Assembly (NCBI RefSeq): GCF_037126265.1
Contig: NZ_JAYLLN010000002.1
Span: 62,001 to 126,000 of the forward strand
Direction of reading: 5' to 3'
Origin: Sphingobacterium tenebrionis
GTDB lineage: Bacteria > Bacteroidota > Bacteroidia > Sphingobacteriales > Sphingobacteriaceae
DNA: 64,000 nt
The translations under genes were made by a program, and so were the position numbers. Positions within the stretch are counted from its first letter, which is position 1. Every line of letters starts with the position of its first letter. This document shows positions 50,216-59,971 of this stretch, piece after piece. Below the pieces are notes generated by a model, which was given only the letters and a program-made list of their open reading frames with translations, was not told the DNA's origin and ran no database searches.

Positions 50216-51313
50216 TTAATTACCTTTAAGTTCAACCAGGTTCTGCCTTTTATTATGCAGGTAGATATAAGGACTACATCCGACTTCCTTTTTAAAAGCA
50301 TGAATGAAACTGCTCAAGGATTTGAAGCCAAGATCACTTGCCAAGGAATAAATGGTTTCTTCAATACCAATAAAGTCCTCGATATGATCCATGCAATATT
50401 GGATTCGCTTTCTTTTCAGAAAGGTTGCAAAACTGCAGTTCTCCTCTTTTCTGATGATCGTTTCGATTTCTTTTTTGCTGAGTTTCGTCCGGCTTGCGAA
50501 GGTATGCAGATCAAATTCTTTGTCTAAATAATCCAGTTTATGGCAGAAATACTGTTGAATCTGTTGAAAGATGAACTTTTCCTTCTCCAGTTTTTCATTT
50601 ACAGATTTCATTTCTAAAGACCTATGGATATCATGTGCATAGCGTACTTGAAGAATCAGTGCCTTTATTTTATATGAAAAACGGAAGTAGAATATCAACA
50701 GGAAAACCAGACTTAGATAGAGGCTGTTCGGAATCTTAAAAAAATAACCAAAATGATACATAAAGCCTGATCCGATGGAAACCAGTAGCATGCAAAACTT
50801 ACTTGCAAATAAAGCGAGGGCCAAAGAACCATCCAAGGAACTGGAAAGCATCCTGATTTTAGAACTTAGCGGCTTCAATATGAATAGATCGTAGGCAATA
50901 GATCCCATCAGTAAAAAGGTCTGGAAATTATGGTAAAAGAAATCCAGTAGGTGAAAGATCTCGCCGCGAAGAAGCTGTTCGGAAAATATGAGATTGAGAA
51001 AGTAATAAACATAAAACAGCACAAAGGGAAATAAAGCGATCAGCAGCAGATAAGGAGAGGTCTGTTGTTCGATGCTGTTGTTCCGGATATATAGGGAGGA
51101 GACCGATGCCACACACAGCGATACGCTGCTATAAATGAACTGTTGGTCAGTTCCCGTAAATATGCTCGTTAAAAAATGGTTGATAAATACGAATAAAATA
51201 ATACCCATCATGAACCGCAGGAAGAATCCCCTTTCTTCCCGTAAGCTATTGATATGATAAAAATATATTCCTGTCAGGAATTGAAGACTAGTTAGTATTA
51301 TCAATAATGACAT
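50216..51313 (-). CDS. Membrane-anchored AraC-type transcription regulator
   Basis: 365 residues from the ATG at 51313 (MSLLIILTSLQFLTGIYFYHINS); another ATG is 14 codons upstream. About seven TM segments occupy the first 220 residues (for example FFLRFMMGIILFVFINHFL, LLLIALFPFVLFYVYYFLNLIF, SIAYDLFILKP). The last 110 residues form the AraC HTH domain: FDLHTFASRTKLSKKEIETII, IYSLASDLGFKSLSSFIHAFKKEVGCSP. This architecture joins sensing and DNA binding in one membrane protein. Its target is unknown; the CotH-like lipoprotein gene is divergent from it. Confidence 0.9.
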   Translation of the reverse strand: MSLLIILTSLQFLTGIYFYHINSLREERGFFLRFMMGIILFVFINHFLTSIFTGTDQQFIYSSVSLCVASVSSLYIRNNSIEQQTSPYLLLIALFPFVLFYVYYFLNLIFSEQLLRGEIFHLLDFFYHNFQTFLLMGSIAYDLFILKPLSSKIRMLSSSLDGSLALALFASKFCMLLVSIGSGFMYHFGYFFKIPNSLYLSLVFLLIFYFRFSYKIKALILQVRYAHDIHRSLEMKSVNEKLEKEKFIFQQIQQYFCHKLDYLDKEFDLHTFASRTKLSKKEIETIIRKEENCSFATFLKRKRIQYCMDHIEDFIGIEETIYSLASDLGFKSLSSFIHAFKKEVGCSPYIYLHNKRQNLVELKGN

Positions 51314-51473
51314 ATAGCAATTATAGAGTAATACTATTAAGAGAATAAAAAGCAAAGATTAATTTATCTATTAACACTGCGAAAATCAGCCTTTTTTCTA
51401 ATTTCTGATATTCTCAAAACTTTTTTTGAAAATGAAAATCATTTATGAGACATCGGGCATAACCGAGAGGGGT

Positions 51474-51481
51474 TAGATTTG
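51474..51481 (+). promoter_or_regulatory. Probable -7 element for the CotH-like gene
   Basis: TAGATTTG fits TAnnTTTG, 28 bases before the ATG at 51510. Confidence 0.5.
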
Positions 51482-51509
51482 CAGCCTTATTGTTAAACGA
51501 TAAAAAATC

Positions 51510-52751
51510 ATGAAAAATAACCTAATAGTTATCTTAAGTATGCTGACAGTTTTGCTGTACAGCTCCTGTGATAAGAAAGAATCCCCAGAATTGGAACCTT
51601 TAAAAGAAGAGTTTGCAACATTGGATGAAAGTGTGCCTGCTATCATCCCTCATCTTTATCTTCAGATCCAAAACAATGCTGAAGTGGTAGAAAAGGATGT
51701 TTATCTAAATGCAGAAGTGGAGATTGATGGACAATCTGCCTATGCCGATTTACCAAAAGCAACCACTAGAATCAAAGGTCGTGGAAATACCACCTGGTTC
51801 AGGGCAAAAAAACCATATCGGTTGAAACTTGATGAATCAACCTCCATACTAGGCTTTGCTGCAGCCAAAGACTGGGTATTATTGGCCAACCATTTGGATT
51901 ATTCCTTTATGTGCAATGCTATTGCCTGTAAGGTTGGTCAACAATTGGGTATGCCTTTTACCAATACCATGATCCCTGTGGATGTGACCATCAATGGAAA
52001 ATATAGAGGAAGTTATATGTTGACCCAACAGATTGAAGTGAAGGAAGGACGCGTAAATGTGGGCGATGATGGACAGTTGTTGGAGCTGGATATGAATTTT
52101 GATGAGGAATTCCAGTTTAAAACTGCTGGATTCAATCTGCCGGTCATGATCAAAGCACCAGACATCAGTTCAGATGCAGAATTCAATTCGATCAAATCTG
52201 AATTCGAAAACCTGGAAAGGCTGATGATGGATACCAAATTTCCGAATAATGATTATGGAAAGCTGATCGACAAACAACAATTGGTAAATTATATGATCGT
52301 CAATGCATTGACGGCAAATTATGAAATCAACTACCCAAAAAGTGTGTATATGCATAAAACCCCAAGCGGGAAATATACCATGGGCCCAATATGGGATTTT
52401 GACTGGGGTTTTGGTATGGATGAAATCAAACAGCAATATTTCCATTTTGAAACGCTTCCCTTATTTAAGGAAACAGATAGCCGCTTAGGCCATAAATTTT
52501 TTACCCGTTTCTTGAAAGATCCTGAAATCAGGAATATGTACAAGAATACGTGGAGAAATTATAAATCCAATCAGTTTGAAGCCCTAATGGATTATATCGA
52601 GGATTATGCCGCTAAAATCCGCCAATCACAGCAGTTGGATTTTGCCCTATGGAAAGTTGGTCCAAACAACCATGCAGAGACCAAGAAGAACATGAAAACC
52701 TACCTAAGAAAAAGAGCCCAGCACCTAGATAACTATATCAACCAATTATAG
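51510..52751 (+). CDS. CotH-family protein kinase-like lipoprotein
   Basis: 413 residues. Lipoprotein signal MKNNLIVILSMLTVLLYSSC. CotH features in order: TRIKGRGNTTWFRAKKPYRLKL, KDWVLLANHLDYSFMCNAIA, VDVTINGKYRGSYMLTQQIEVKEGRV, LLELDMNFDEE, VNYMIVNALTANYEINYPKSVYMHK and the metal-binding-like GPIWDFDWGFG. Family members phosphorylate spore-coat proteins in Bacillus; in Bacteroidota they are surface lipoproteins of unknown substrate. It is divergent from the AraC membrane regulator, which may control it. Confidence 0.92.
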   Translation: MKNNLIVILSMLTVLLYSSCDKKESPELEPLKEEFATLDESVPAIIPHLYLQIQNNAEVVEKDVYLNAEVEIDGQSAYADLPKATTRIKGRGNTTWFRAKKPYRLKLDESTSILGFAAAKDWVLLANHLDYSFMCNAIACKVGQQLGMPFTNTMIPVDVTINGKYRGSYMLTQQIEVKEGRVNVGDDGQLLELDMNFDEEFQFKTAGFNLPVMIKAPDISSDAEFNSIKSEFENLERLMMDTKFPNNDYGKLIDKQQLVNYMIVNALTANYEINYPKSVYMHKTPSGKYTMGPIWDFDWGFGMDEIKQQYFHFETLPLFKETDSRLGHKFFTRFLKDPEIRNMYKNTWRNYKSNQFEALMDYIEDYAAKIRQSQQLDFALWKVGPNNHAETKKNMKTYLRKRAQHLDNYINQL

Positions 52752-52756
52752 GAAGA

Positions 52757-52778
52757 AGGGCATTCCAAGGAATGCCCT
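52757..52778. terminator. Weak bidirectional hairpin between convergent genes
   Basis: AGGGCATTCC-AA-GGAATGCCCT is a perfect palindrome in the 40-bp gap between two convergent stops. It has no T tract. Confidence 0.45.
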
Positions 52779-52791
52779 ATCCACCTGCTCC

Positions 52792-54288
52792 TTAAAATTC
52801 TATTATCTTTTCATCCGTCCAGCTTTCATCCAAGGTGGCCTTGAATCCTGCATCAGTTGTCGGTGTTGGATACATATTCCCTCGAATCATCACCTTTACA
52901 TTGCTTCTAACGTCTATACTCACAACAGTCGATTGATCTACACCCACGCTATTAAAGAGTTCCAACTTATAATCAATCCTTCTATCCTCCTTGAAATTCC
53001 CTACAAAATGGTTGAATACAAAACGGTTCATCACTTGGAAATTACTGAAGATTTCTATCGGTTTCACTTCCTTCACCGGCGTATGGATCTGTAATTGATT
53101 GCTGAAGGGAGTCCAACTCAACATGTTATTGATAGGGCTGACCCTTAATTTAACCAAATGGTTTAAGACAGCGACATCCGTCAATTCGATGGTGATCTGG
53201 TTATAGAGTCGTTGTAAGGTAATGGAGCTGCTATTTCCGGTTTTTCCAACCCTAAACCTATTGGTATTTCCAAAAAATCGGGCTCTGCCATCTGAAAAAT
53301 CATGATCGAATCGAAAATTTTCGATAGCCGTTTGCCGGCTGGGAAGGTTTAATTCCTCGCTGGTTTCTGCAAATAGGAAGGCTCCTCGATAATCCCCTTC
53401 CGGAAGTTTGAGATTTATGCTTGCGTTTTCTCCGAATCCGATGCTGTCGATCGATTGCCAATGGGCCATGTCCTCATTGTAGATCATATACATTAATTTT
53501 CTTTTTAGTTGAGGATGCGGCACAGACCTACGTTCGCCAAAAATACGGATATTATCCACCTTCACCGTCCCTGATCCTTTATGATTATCGGGGTAATCAA
53601 ATTGCAATTGAAAATAATCGATGTCCTGCTTTTTCGTAATTTCTTGGACATCATAGCTTCTTTTGTGCGGAAAAAATTCCTTTCTCCCCGTTGGAAAAAC
53701 AAACTTCTGTTCAAAATCGGGTAGGGGTCTATCATTTTTGTATGCCCTCAAGGTGAACCCTTTGGCGGAATGCTCACTGATGCCGATTTCAAATTCAATA
53801 GTCTTTAGCTGACCTTGGAACTTCTGGGGCAAACGCATCCGGAAGACCTCCGGATTAGTACCGGTCAAGGCATAATCACCGGGGAACTGTCGGGTATAAA
53901 ATCCATCTGAAATAGTATTAATACCGTTGTTTTTTGATCTAAACTCTACCGATGGGGTATGGTCGCTAGCAAATACATAATCAGGTTGGAATTCTCGCCT
54001 GTTGAAACGCCATAGATACAATAAACTGGGGTCGATATAAGGATTGGAATGATTGGTATTATCCTTCCGAATAGCTGATTGGCTAACTGAATGGCTAGGA
54101 CTCGAAAAATCTGCAGAGGAGGAAAAGGGTTCTACAATGGAGGTGAAATTGTTGATTTCAAATTTGAAATCATATAACAGCTCCGGTTTTAGATCTTCGG
54201 GATTGATTAATTTCTTGCACTGATATAAGGGAAGGAAGCATAGAATAACAACAGTGCATCTGACAAAGTTCTGAATAGTTGATTTCAT
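52792..54288 (-). CDS. Lipoprotein of unknown function
   Basis: 498 residues with a lipoprotein signal (VVILCFLPLYQC). The sequence is beta-rich, with no motif I recognise. A segment near residues 150-250 (FRMRLPQKFQGQLKTIEFEIGISEHSAKGFTLRAY, then GTVKVDNIRIFGERR) has the look of a carbohydrate-binding or galactose-binding-like jelly roll, but this is only an impression. It is convergent with the CotH-like gene and downstream of the GH95 fucosidase gene, with a terminator between, so it is probably transcribed alone. Confidence 0.75.
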   Translation of the reverse strand: MKSTIQNFVRCTVVILCFLPLYQCKKLINPEDLKPELLYDFKFEINNFTSIVEPFSSSADFSSPSHSVSQSAIRKDNTNHSNPYIDPSLLYLWRFNRREFQPDYVFASDHTPSVEFRSKNNGINTISDGFYTRQFPGDYALTGTNPEVFRMRLPQKFQGQLKTIEFEIGISEHSAKGFTLRAYKNDRPLPDFEQKFVFPTGRKEFFPHKRSYDVQEITKKQDIDYFQLQFDYPDNHKGSGTVKVDNIRIFGERRSVPHPQLKRKLMYMIYNEDMAHWQSIDSIGFGENASINLKLPEGDYRGAFLFAETSEELNLPSRQTAIENFRFDHDFSDGRARFFGNTNRFRVGKTGNSSSITLQRLYNQITIELTDVAVLNHLVKLRVSPINNMLSWTPFSNQLQIHTPVKEVKPIEIFSNFQVMNRFVFNHFVGNFKEDRRIDYKLELFNSVGVDQSTVVSIDVRSNVKVMIRGNMYPTPTTDAGFKATLDESWTDEKIIEF

Positions 54289-54343
54289 AAATCATTAATT
54301 TTCTGATAATTACATATCATTAAATATAATTTATGACCCAAAA

Positions 54344-54388
54344 GCAGAGGGTTATTCTCTATATTATAATATAAGAATAACCCTCTGT
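54344..54388 (-). terminator. Terminator of the GH95 gene
   Basis: 14-bp perfect stem CAGAGGGTTATTCT / AGAATAACCCTCTG around an AT-only loop; on the minus strand CTTTTGGG follows. It lies 18 bp after the GH95 stop. Confidence 0.8.
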
Positions 54389-54405
54389 TAATATTTTATT
54401 AAGAA

Positions 54406-56724
54406 TTAGATCTTGATGGTTTTTTCTACATCATTGATCCTCACTTTTACCTCTTCGCCTTTTTTACCTCGGATGTTATAATCCATTACCTGCCCATCTT
54501 TCCAGGTAAAATCAACCGTATAATTCCCTCTTGCTTTCAGGCCTTTTACTTGACCATCCTTCCAGGCAGAAGGTAAAGCCGGTAACAAATGGATCACTCC
54601 ATCGTGGCTCTGGATAAGCATTTCTGCAATTCCTGCAGAGCCTCCAAAATTCCCATCGATCTGGAAGGGTGGATGTGCACAGAAGAGGTTAGGATAGGTC
54701 CCTGCACCAGCGCCTTGATAGGTGGTGTTTTGTGCATAGGCCGGTTTCAACAATTGGCGAAGGATCTCTAAGGAATGATCTCCATCATGCAACCTTGCCC
54801 AGAATAGGATCTTCCAAGCTCTTGACCAACCCGTACCTTCATCCCCACGAACCTTCAATGTCTCTTTAGCGGCTTCTGCCCATTTCGGACTCGTAATCGG
54901 TGAAATGAAATTCGCCGGGTAAAGACCGTATAAGTGGGATACATGGCGGTGCTGCGGTTCCGTTTCTTCGTAATCTTCCAACCATTCCATTACCCGTCCG
55001 GATTTGCTGACAACCACTGCTGGTGGTATTTTACCCAGATCTTGCCGCAATGATTGGGCAAAGTTATCCGAAGTCCCTAAGATGCTGTCTGCAGCAATGA
55101 CCGATAGGTATAATTCCCGAACGATCTGATTGTCGATGGTTGGTCCCATCACGACGGCAGCTCGTTTGCCGTTAGCCATTTTAAAACCATTTTCTGGAGA
55201 TACTGATGGCGAGGTTACTAGCCAACCAGTCTTAGGGTCCTTGACCAAGGTAGCTTGATAGAACAGTGCTGCATCCTTCAGTACAGGATAGATATCGCGG
55301 AGATAAGCCTTATCTTGGGTAAACTGATAATGTTCCCATAGATGGTTACATAGCCAGCCCGAAGCCGTACTGGCTCCCCAGGAAGCATGCTCCCCCGGTG
55401 AAGAATAACCCCAAACATTGGTCATCATATAGACCACCCAACCCGGCGCACCGTAATAGGCCTTGGCTGTTTTGGTCCCTTCCTTGGCCACATTTTTGAT
55501 CATTTCGATAAATGGTTTGTGGTATTCGGATAGATTACTGACCTCAACGCCCCAATGGTTCATCTGGGCATTGATGTTCAGGTGATAATCCCCATTCCAT
55601 GGTGTCTGGATCTGATGTGCCCATAAGCCTTGTAGATTGGGAGGTAAAGCCTTTGCTTGATCAGGCGCCGCACTGGACAAGGTTAAGTATCGACCGAATT
55701 GGTAATACAATACCGCCATCCCATTATCCTGTGCTGGGTTCTTATAAAAATTACTGATCCTTTCCGGCGTTGGGATATTGTCCTTGGATTGCTCGTCTGC
55801 AATAGTCAGTTCCACCCGATCGAATTTAGCGGCATATTTCTTTACATGGACCTTAAAGTGTTTGCTGAAATTGCTTTTGGAGGCTTTCACGATCTGTTGA
55901 TTAACATACGCAACAGGTTCATGATCGTAATAACTGGTCGTGGCCGAAAATAGGATCTGCGCTTCATCGGCTTCTTTCAAGATGATCTGGTTATCATGCA
56001 AGGTGATTTTTCCACCTTTGTTGATGACTTTTATCTTTGCTGCAAAGGTTAACCCTTTACCACCTTTTCCATCCGGCAGGCTGCCGGTAACCGTGATTTC
56101 ATTTCCCTTGATCTGGTAATCGTCGATATGTTCGTCGCGGTAGAAATGCAGGGCAAACCCGATGGATTTCTTCTTGTTGGCAGATAAGCGGATCAATCCC
56201 ACATTCTGATCAAAGGAGGTAAAATATTCCCGTAGAAAATTAGTCCCCTTACTGGTAAAGGAGGTAGATGCTTTTGCTTCGTCCAGGTCCAGCCAACGTT
56301 TATAATTGCTCACTTCTTGCTGGTCGAAATGCAGGATGTTTAACCAGCCGAAATTCTGGAAACAGCCGTATGGAACATTTGCGCCATTCCCCTGACCAGA
56401 TCCGGCACCCACACAAACAAAGTTTTTATTCACTAGCGCTTCAGCTAGGTTGTTCTTTCCTTGAAACAAGAGCCCTTGTATTTCCTTCAGGCTGTTTTTT
56501 GCCTCATAGTTGTTCGCATCCTGCGGACTTCCAGACCATAGGGAAATTTCATTCAGCACGATGCTCTCATCATGTACTTTGCCATCCGGCATCATCCCGA
56601 TAAGGCCATTTCCCAGGGGTAGGGTTTCCTCCCATCTTTGGGCAGGCTGGTTATACCACATGCGTAGGTCTTGGGCATTCGCCATACCGAGCATAAAGCA
56701 TAATCCGATTAACATTTTTTTCAT
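54406..56724 (-). CDS. Alpha-L-fucosidase, glycoside hydrolase family 95
   Basis: 772 residues with a signal peptide (MKKMLIGLCFMLGMANAQ). GH95 hallmarks: WEETLPLGNGLIGMMPDGKVHDESIVLNEISLWSG at the N-terminus, LPPNLQGLWAHQIQTPWNGDYHLNINAQMNHW, GWVVYMMTNVWGYSSPGEHASWG, VSPENGFK, HVSHLYGLYP, GWSRAWKILFWARLHDGDHSLEIL and FQIDGNFGGSAGIAEMLIQS. The family hydrolyses alpha-1,2-linked fucose (or galactose) with inversion. It follows the GH29 gene after 27 bp in the same operon and would be periplasmic. Confidence 0.95.
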   Translation of the reverse strand: MKKMLIGLCFMLGMANAQDLRMWYNQPAQRWEETLPLGNGLIGMMPDGKVHDESIVLNEISLWSGSPQDANNYEAKNSLKEIQGLLFQGKNNLAEALVNKNFVCVGAGSGQGNGANVPYGCFQNFGWLNILHFDQQEVSNYKRWLDLDEAKASTSFTSKGTNFLREYFTSFDQNVGLIRLSANKKKSIGFALHFYRDEHIDDYQIKGNEITVTGSLPDGKGGKGLTFAAKIKVINKGGKITLHDNQIILKEADEAQILFSATTSYYDHEPVAYVNQQIVKASKSNFSKHFKVHVKKYAAKFDRVELTIADEQSKDNIPTPERISNFYKNPAQDNGMAVLYYQFGRYLTLSSAAPDQAKALPPNLQGLWAHQIQTPWNGDYHLNINAQMNHWGVEVSNLSEYHKPFIEMIKNVAKEGTKTAKAYYGAPGWVVYMMTNVWGYSSPGEHASWGASTASGWLCNHLWEHYQFTQDKAYLRDIYPVLKDAALFYQATLVKDPKTGWLVTSPSVSPENGFKMANGKRAAVVMGPTIDNQIVRELYLSVIAADSILGTSDNFAQSLRQDLGKIPPAVVVSKSGRVMEWLEDYEETEPQHRHVSHLYGLYPANFISPITSPKWAEAAKETLKVRGDEGTGWSRAWKILFWARLHDGDHSLEILRQLLKPAYAQNTTYQGAGAGTYPNLFCAHPPFQIDGNFGGSAGIAEMLIQSHDGVIHLLPALPSAWKDGQVKGLKARGNYTVDFTWKDGQVMDYNIRGKKGEEVKVRINDVEKTIKI

Positions 56725-56751
56725 AGGTTGGTTGATTTATTTATTGTTGGT

Positions 56752-58656
56752 TTATTCTTTTGTGAATATTTCAAATTCTGCTACTGCAAACTGCTTGTCG
56801 CCACTTAAATTTTCCGAAGGGATAAACCGGATATAATGCGCCTGTTTTGGACTTCCAAAAGAGATATGCTGTGGAACAGCATTGGCTTTGATATTCGAGA
56901 ATTCCCCTTGTGCAACCGCTTGCCAGGTCTTTCCATCCACACTCAATTCTACCCGATATTTGGTTGGTGTTCCGGTGTGTTTTTGGTCCTGTCGAGGGGT
57001 AAACTGCATCCCGGTAAGGGTATAGGTCTTTGACAATCGGAATTCCACATAACCAGGAGCACTCAAGGTTGTTTCCCAATAGCTGGAAAGTTCATTATCT
57101 AAGGCAGCACGGATATTTTTATCGGCATGGATAATGGTGATTTCCTTCTTGTCCAATTTATTGGGTAGCTCGGAATTGAATTTGAAATCTGATTTTTCTT
57201 CTAGAAATAGTGCAAAATCACTCAGGGTAGGGGCGACTGGAGCGAATAATTTCAGCCTAATTTTAGATGTACTAACCGGCTTATTTAATTTGATCAGTCT
57301 GTTCGCTCCGATGCTGGTTGCACGGGTCAATGGGTTCCACTGGTTGTTTTCCCAGATGTCGATTTGGACGCTATCCAGGCGTTGCCCCAATTTGATGTTT
57401 TCCCGAAGACGGATAAGATCGAACGTCTGTTCTTTGGCTAGGGTAATTTCCAAGCTTGGATCTAATACCTTATCATCCGAGGCGTAATAGGAGTATCGGT
57501 CCCCATCAAATAGATTTTTGGTTGAAAATTGGGCGTGGTTTTCTCGTGTATTACTTGTGGTTGCGGTAGCTCCCTCCGCCAAATTGTAGGCAAAGGTCAA
57601 CCGCAGTTTTTCTCCGAAAGCTGCTAAGGATTTGACGTCATTTTCATGCAGATAACCATCCGGCATAGGGGCTAGGCCCAAATTCATGCCACCACCTCGA
57701 CCAACGGATTTCAAATAGATCTCAAACAGCTGGTTCGGTGTTTTTACCTTGCTGTCCTGAACGGCATGGTAGAACCAACCTGGTCGCTGCGGAACATCGC
57801 ATTCTGCCGGAATCCAATATTGACCATTGCGGTCACCGGTAGGCAGGTTAGAACCATCTACTTCGCCGGGAACAGGTGTTTTACCGTTCTGGCTTTTGGG
57901 CGTAATGGTCGACCAGCTGGTTTCGGCCGCAAATCCATGTTCATTTCCCACCCAGCGCATATCCGGACCCACATCGGAAAAAATCATCGCGTTTGGTTGC
58001 AGTTTCCGGACGATCGGCCAGGTTTTTTCAGTCCATTCATAGTAGGTTGTTCGATCGATGGTCCGCTTCTCGTTCTTACCACCATAGTAACCATCTCCTC
58101 CATTTGCACCATCGTGCCAAGAAGTAAACAGCTCCCCATAATTGCTCATCAATTCCGTCAATTGTTCCCTGTAGGCATCAGCATAGGCCTTGCTGCCATA
58201 CCGGGTATCGTTACGATCCCAGGCAGAAAGGTAAACGCCAAATTTTAAACCATTATCATGGGCGGCTTCCATGAATTCCTTGACCATATCGCCCTTTCCA
58301 TTCTCCCAAGGGGAGCTTGCTACGGAATAGGATGTTGTTTTGGTTGGCCATAAACAGAAACCATCATGGTGCTTTGCCACGGAGATCAACCCTTTGAAAC
58401 CTCCGGAGGCTGCAGCTCTTGCAATCTGATCGGCATCAAATTTTGCTGGGTTGAAGATCTTTGGATCTGCATCCCCAAATCCCCATTCCTTGTTCTGGAA
58501 GGTCGTAGGGGTATAGTGGATCAAGGTGTACATCTCCATTTCATGCCAGCGTAACTGCCGTTCACTCGGTAATGCGCCATAAGGAGCCGGAGCAGTTTGC
58601 CCTAATGAAAACAATGGACTCAATAATAATAAACTGAAGAGGTAAGATCTTTTCAT
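56752..58656 (-). CDS. Alpha-L-fucosidase, family GH29, with discoidin-like domains
   Basis: 634 residues with a signal peptide (MKRSYLFSLLLLSPLFSLGQ). The catalytic barrel (about residues 25-350) includes MYTLIHYTPTTFQNKEWGFG, KHHDGFCLWPTKTTSYSV, FGVYLSAWDRND and FTSWHDGANG, whose Asp is the likely nucleophile. Two C-terminal discoidin-type (F5/8 C) domains follow: NLFDGDRYSYYASDD... and ALDNELSSYWETT... with LSVDGKTWQAVAQGEF. It probably removes alpha-1,3/4 fucose (GH29-B type, by general look), complementing the GH95 enzyme of the same operon. Confidence 0.94.
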   Translation of the reverse strand: MKRSYLFSLLLLSPLFSLGQTAPAPYGALPSERQLRWHEMEMYTLIHYTPTTFQNKEWGFGDADPKIFNPAKFDADQIARAAASGGFKGLISVAKHHDGFCLWPTKTTSYSVASSPWENGKGDMVKEFMEAAHDNGLKFGVYLSAWDRNDTRYGSKAYADAYREQLTELMSNYGELFTSWHDGANGGDGYYGGKNEKRTIDRTTYYEWTEKTWPIVRKLQPNAMIFSDVGPDMRWVGNEHGFAAETSWSTITPKSQNGKTPVPGEVDGSNLPTGDRNGQYWIPAECDVPQRPGWFYHAVQDSKVKTPNQLFEIYLKSVGRGGGMNLGLAPMPDGYLHENDVKSLAAFGEKLRLTFAYNLAEGATATTSNTRENHAQFSTKNLFDGDRYSYYASDDKVLDPSLEITLAKEQTFDLIRLRENIKLGQRLDSVQIDIWENNQWNPLTRATSIGANRLIKLNKPVSTSKIRLKLFAPVAPTLSDFALFLEEKSDFKFNSELPNKLDKKEITIIHADKNIRAALDNELSSYWETTLSAPGYVEFRLSKTYTLTGMQFTPRQDQKHTGTPTKYRVELSVDGKTWQAVAQGEFSNIKANAVPQHISFGSPKQAHYIRFIPSENLSGDKQFAVAEFEIFTKE

Positions 58657-58865
58657 ATATAAATGGATATTGCCGTTAAGATACAGAATTCACGAAATAT
58701 AAGAAACAGATAGGGGTAATATGTATTACATATGATACATGATAACTGGTAAATTGAAGAAGGATTTTAATGAACTAAAGGTGATTTAAAATTTTAATTA
58801 CCTGAAACAGAACTACCTAAGTCCTATAGCTGATATTTTTCTTGCAAAACATCTTATACTTTTAT

Positions 58866-58885
58866 TTACTTTGTAATTCAAAGTA
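58866..58885 (+). promoter_or_regulatory. Promoter-like palindrome before the small membrane protein gene
   Basis: TACTTTG-TAATT-CAAAGTA is a 7-bp inverted repeat that contains a near -7 element (TTACTTTG), 28 to 47 bases before the ATG. It may be an operator or chance. Confidence 0.35.
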
Positions 58886-58912
58886 CTTTTATAAACTTTT
58901 AAAACAAGAAAC

Positions 58913-59203
58913 ATGACAGTTCAAAATCAAGTAAATTTTGTTCCTTACGCGGTAGCGGGAATATTGCTGATGGTTCCGGCCATTGCTATGCAATTCACTA
59001 ATGAAGTTAATTGGAGCCTATTCGATTTTTTAGTGGCTGCGGTATTATTATTTGCGGCGGCATTTGGGATCGACCTGATCTACAGAAATGTAAAGAATAA
59101 AAGTAAGAGCTGGATCTATATCCTATTGGTATTGTTCGTTCTGGCGGTTATCTGGGCAGAAATGGCCGTAGGTATTTTCGGTAGCCCGATTGCTGGAAGC
59201 TAG
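58913..59203 (+). CDS. Small membrane protein of unknown function
   Basis: 96 residues with three TM helices: VPYAVAGILLMVPAIAMQF, FDFLVAAVLLFAAAFGIDLIY and WIYILLVLFVLAVIWAEMAVGIF. The short loop between helices two and three is basic (RNVKNKSKSW). The pattern is common in Bacteroidota hypothetical proteins; I cannot name a function. It lies alone between the divergent GH29 gene and the HAD hydrolase gene. Confidence 0.8.
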   Translation: MTVQNQVNFVPYAVAGILLMVPAIAMQFTNEVNWSLFDFLVAAVLLFAAAFGIDLIYRNVKNKSKSWIYILLVLFVLAVIWAEMAVGIFGSPIAGS

Positions 59204-59249
59204 TATGTTAAGTTTTTTTAAAATAACAGTCTGTTAATATTGTGTTGGT

Positions 59250-59257
59250 TAACTTTG
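59250..59257 (+). promoter_or_regulatory. -7 element for the HAD gene, implying a near-leaderless transcript
   Basis: TAACTTTG fits TAnnTTTG and ends 4 bases before the ATG at 59262. TTG triplets lie upstream. Confidence 0.55.
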
Positions 59258-59261
59258 CAGC

Positions 59262-59912
59262 ATGAGAAACATCAACGCTGTTCTATTCGACATGGACGGT
59301 ACTTTAATTGATTCAGAGTACTTTTATTTTAGCAACTGGGCACCGATCTTAAAATCGGATTACGATTTTGAGATCGATTTTGACGATTGGATCCGTGACT
59401 TTGCAGGTCATACCTTAAAGGATAATGTAGAGATGCTGAACCGGGAGCATCAGCTTCAGGTAGATGAAGAAGATATGTGGTTCGCAACACGGGCCAATTA
59501 TGCCAAGGCAAACATGAAGAACATCCGCTTAATGCCGCATGCAAAAGAAATCCTAGAGAAAGCAAAGGCAGAAGGGCTTACTTTAGGCTTGGTGACCTCT
59601 AGCTACCAAACTACCGTACAAACTGTTCTGGGAGAACATCAACTATTGGATTATTTCTCCTTTTTCGTGACCCGTGAATTGGTGGAAAGCCCAAAGCCAA
59701 ATCCAGAACCCTATTTATTGGCGGTCGAAAAGCTAAATATACCCAAGGAAGAGATTGTGGTCATTGAAGATACCAGTACCGGATGTACAGCAGCCAAGGA
59801 CGCAGGACTGTACTGTATAGCCGTGAGCAAACAAGCGGTAGAACGCCAAAGACTTAACCATGCTGATTTACTTTTAAACGATTTAGCAGAGGTAAAAAAT
59901 TCGTTATTTTAA
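59262..59912 (+). CDS. HAD-family sugar-phosphate phosphatase / phosphoglucomutase-like
   Basis: 216 residues. HAD motif I VLFDMDGTLIDSE (both Asp present), cap domain, motif II GLVTSSYQT, motif III Lys in ELVESPKPNPEPYL, motif IV VVIEDTSTGCTAAKDAG. The GCTAAKDAG ending is typical of the beta-phosphoglucomutase/YniC subgroup, which acts on sugar phosphates. The real substrate is not predictable. Confidence 0.92.
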   Translation: MRNINAVLFDMDGTLIDSEYFYFSNWAPILKSDYDFEIDFDDWIRDFAGHTLKDNVEMLNREHQLQVDEEDMWFATRANYAKANMKNIRLMPHAKEILEKAKAEGLTLGLVTSSYQTTVQTVLGEHQLLDYFSFFVTRELVESPKPNPEPYLLAVEKLNIPKEEIVVIEDTSTGCTAAKDAGLYCIAVSKQAVERQRLNHADLLLNDLAEVKNSLF

Positions 59913-59971
59913 GATGTAAGCCTTTTATCTTTCCGTAATATTCGTAAATTTAGTTTCTTGATTATAAACTT

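Noticed and set aside
57766..58248. 160-codon open frame opposite the GH29 gene
   Set aside because: Antisense shadow within the catalytic domain of the fucosidase.
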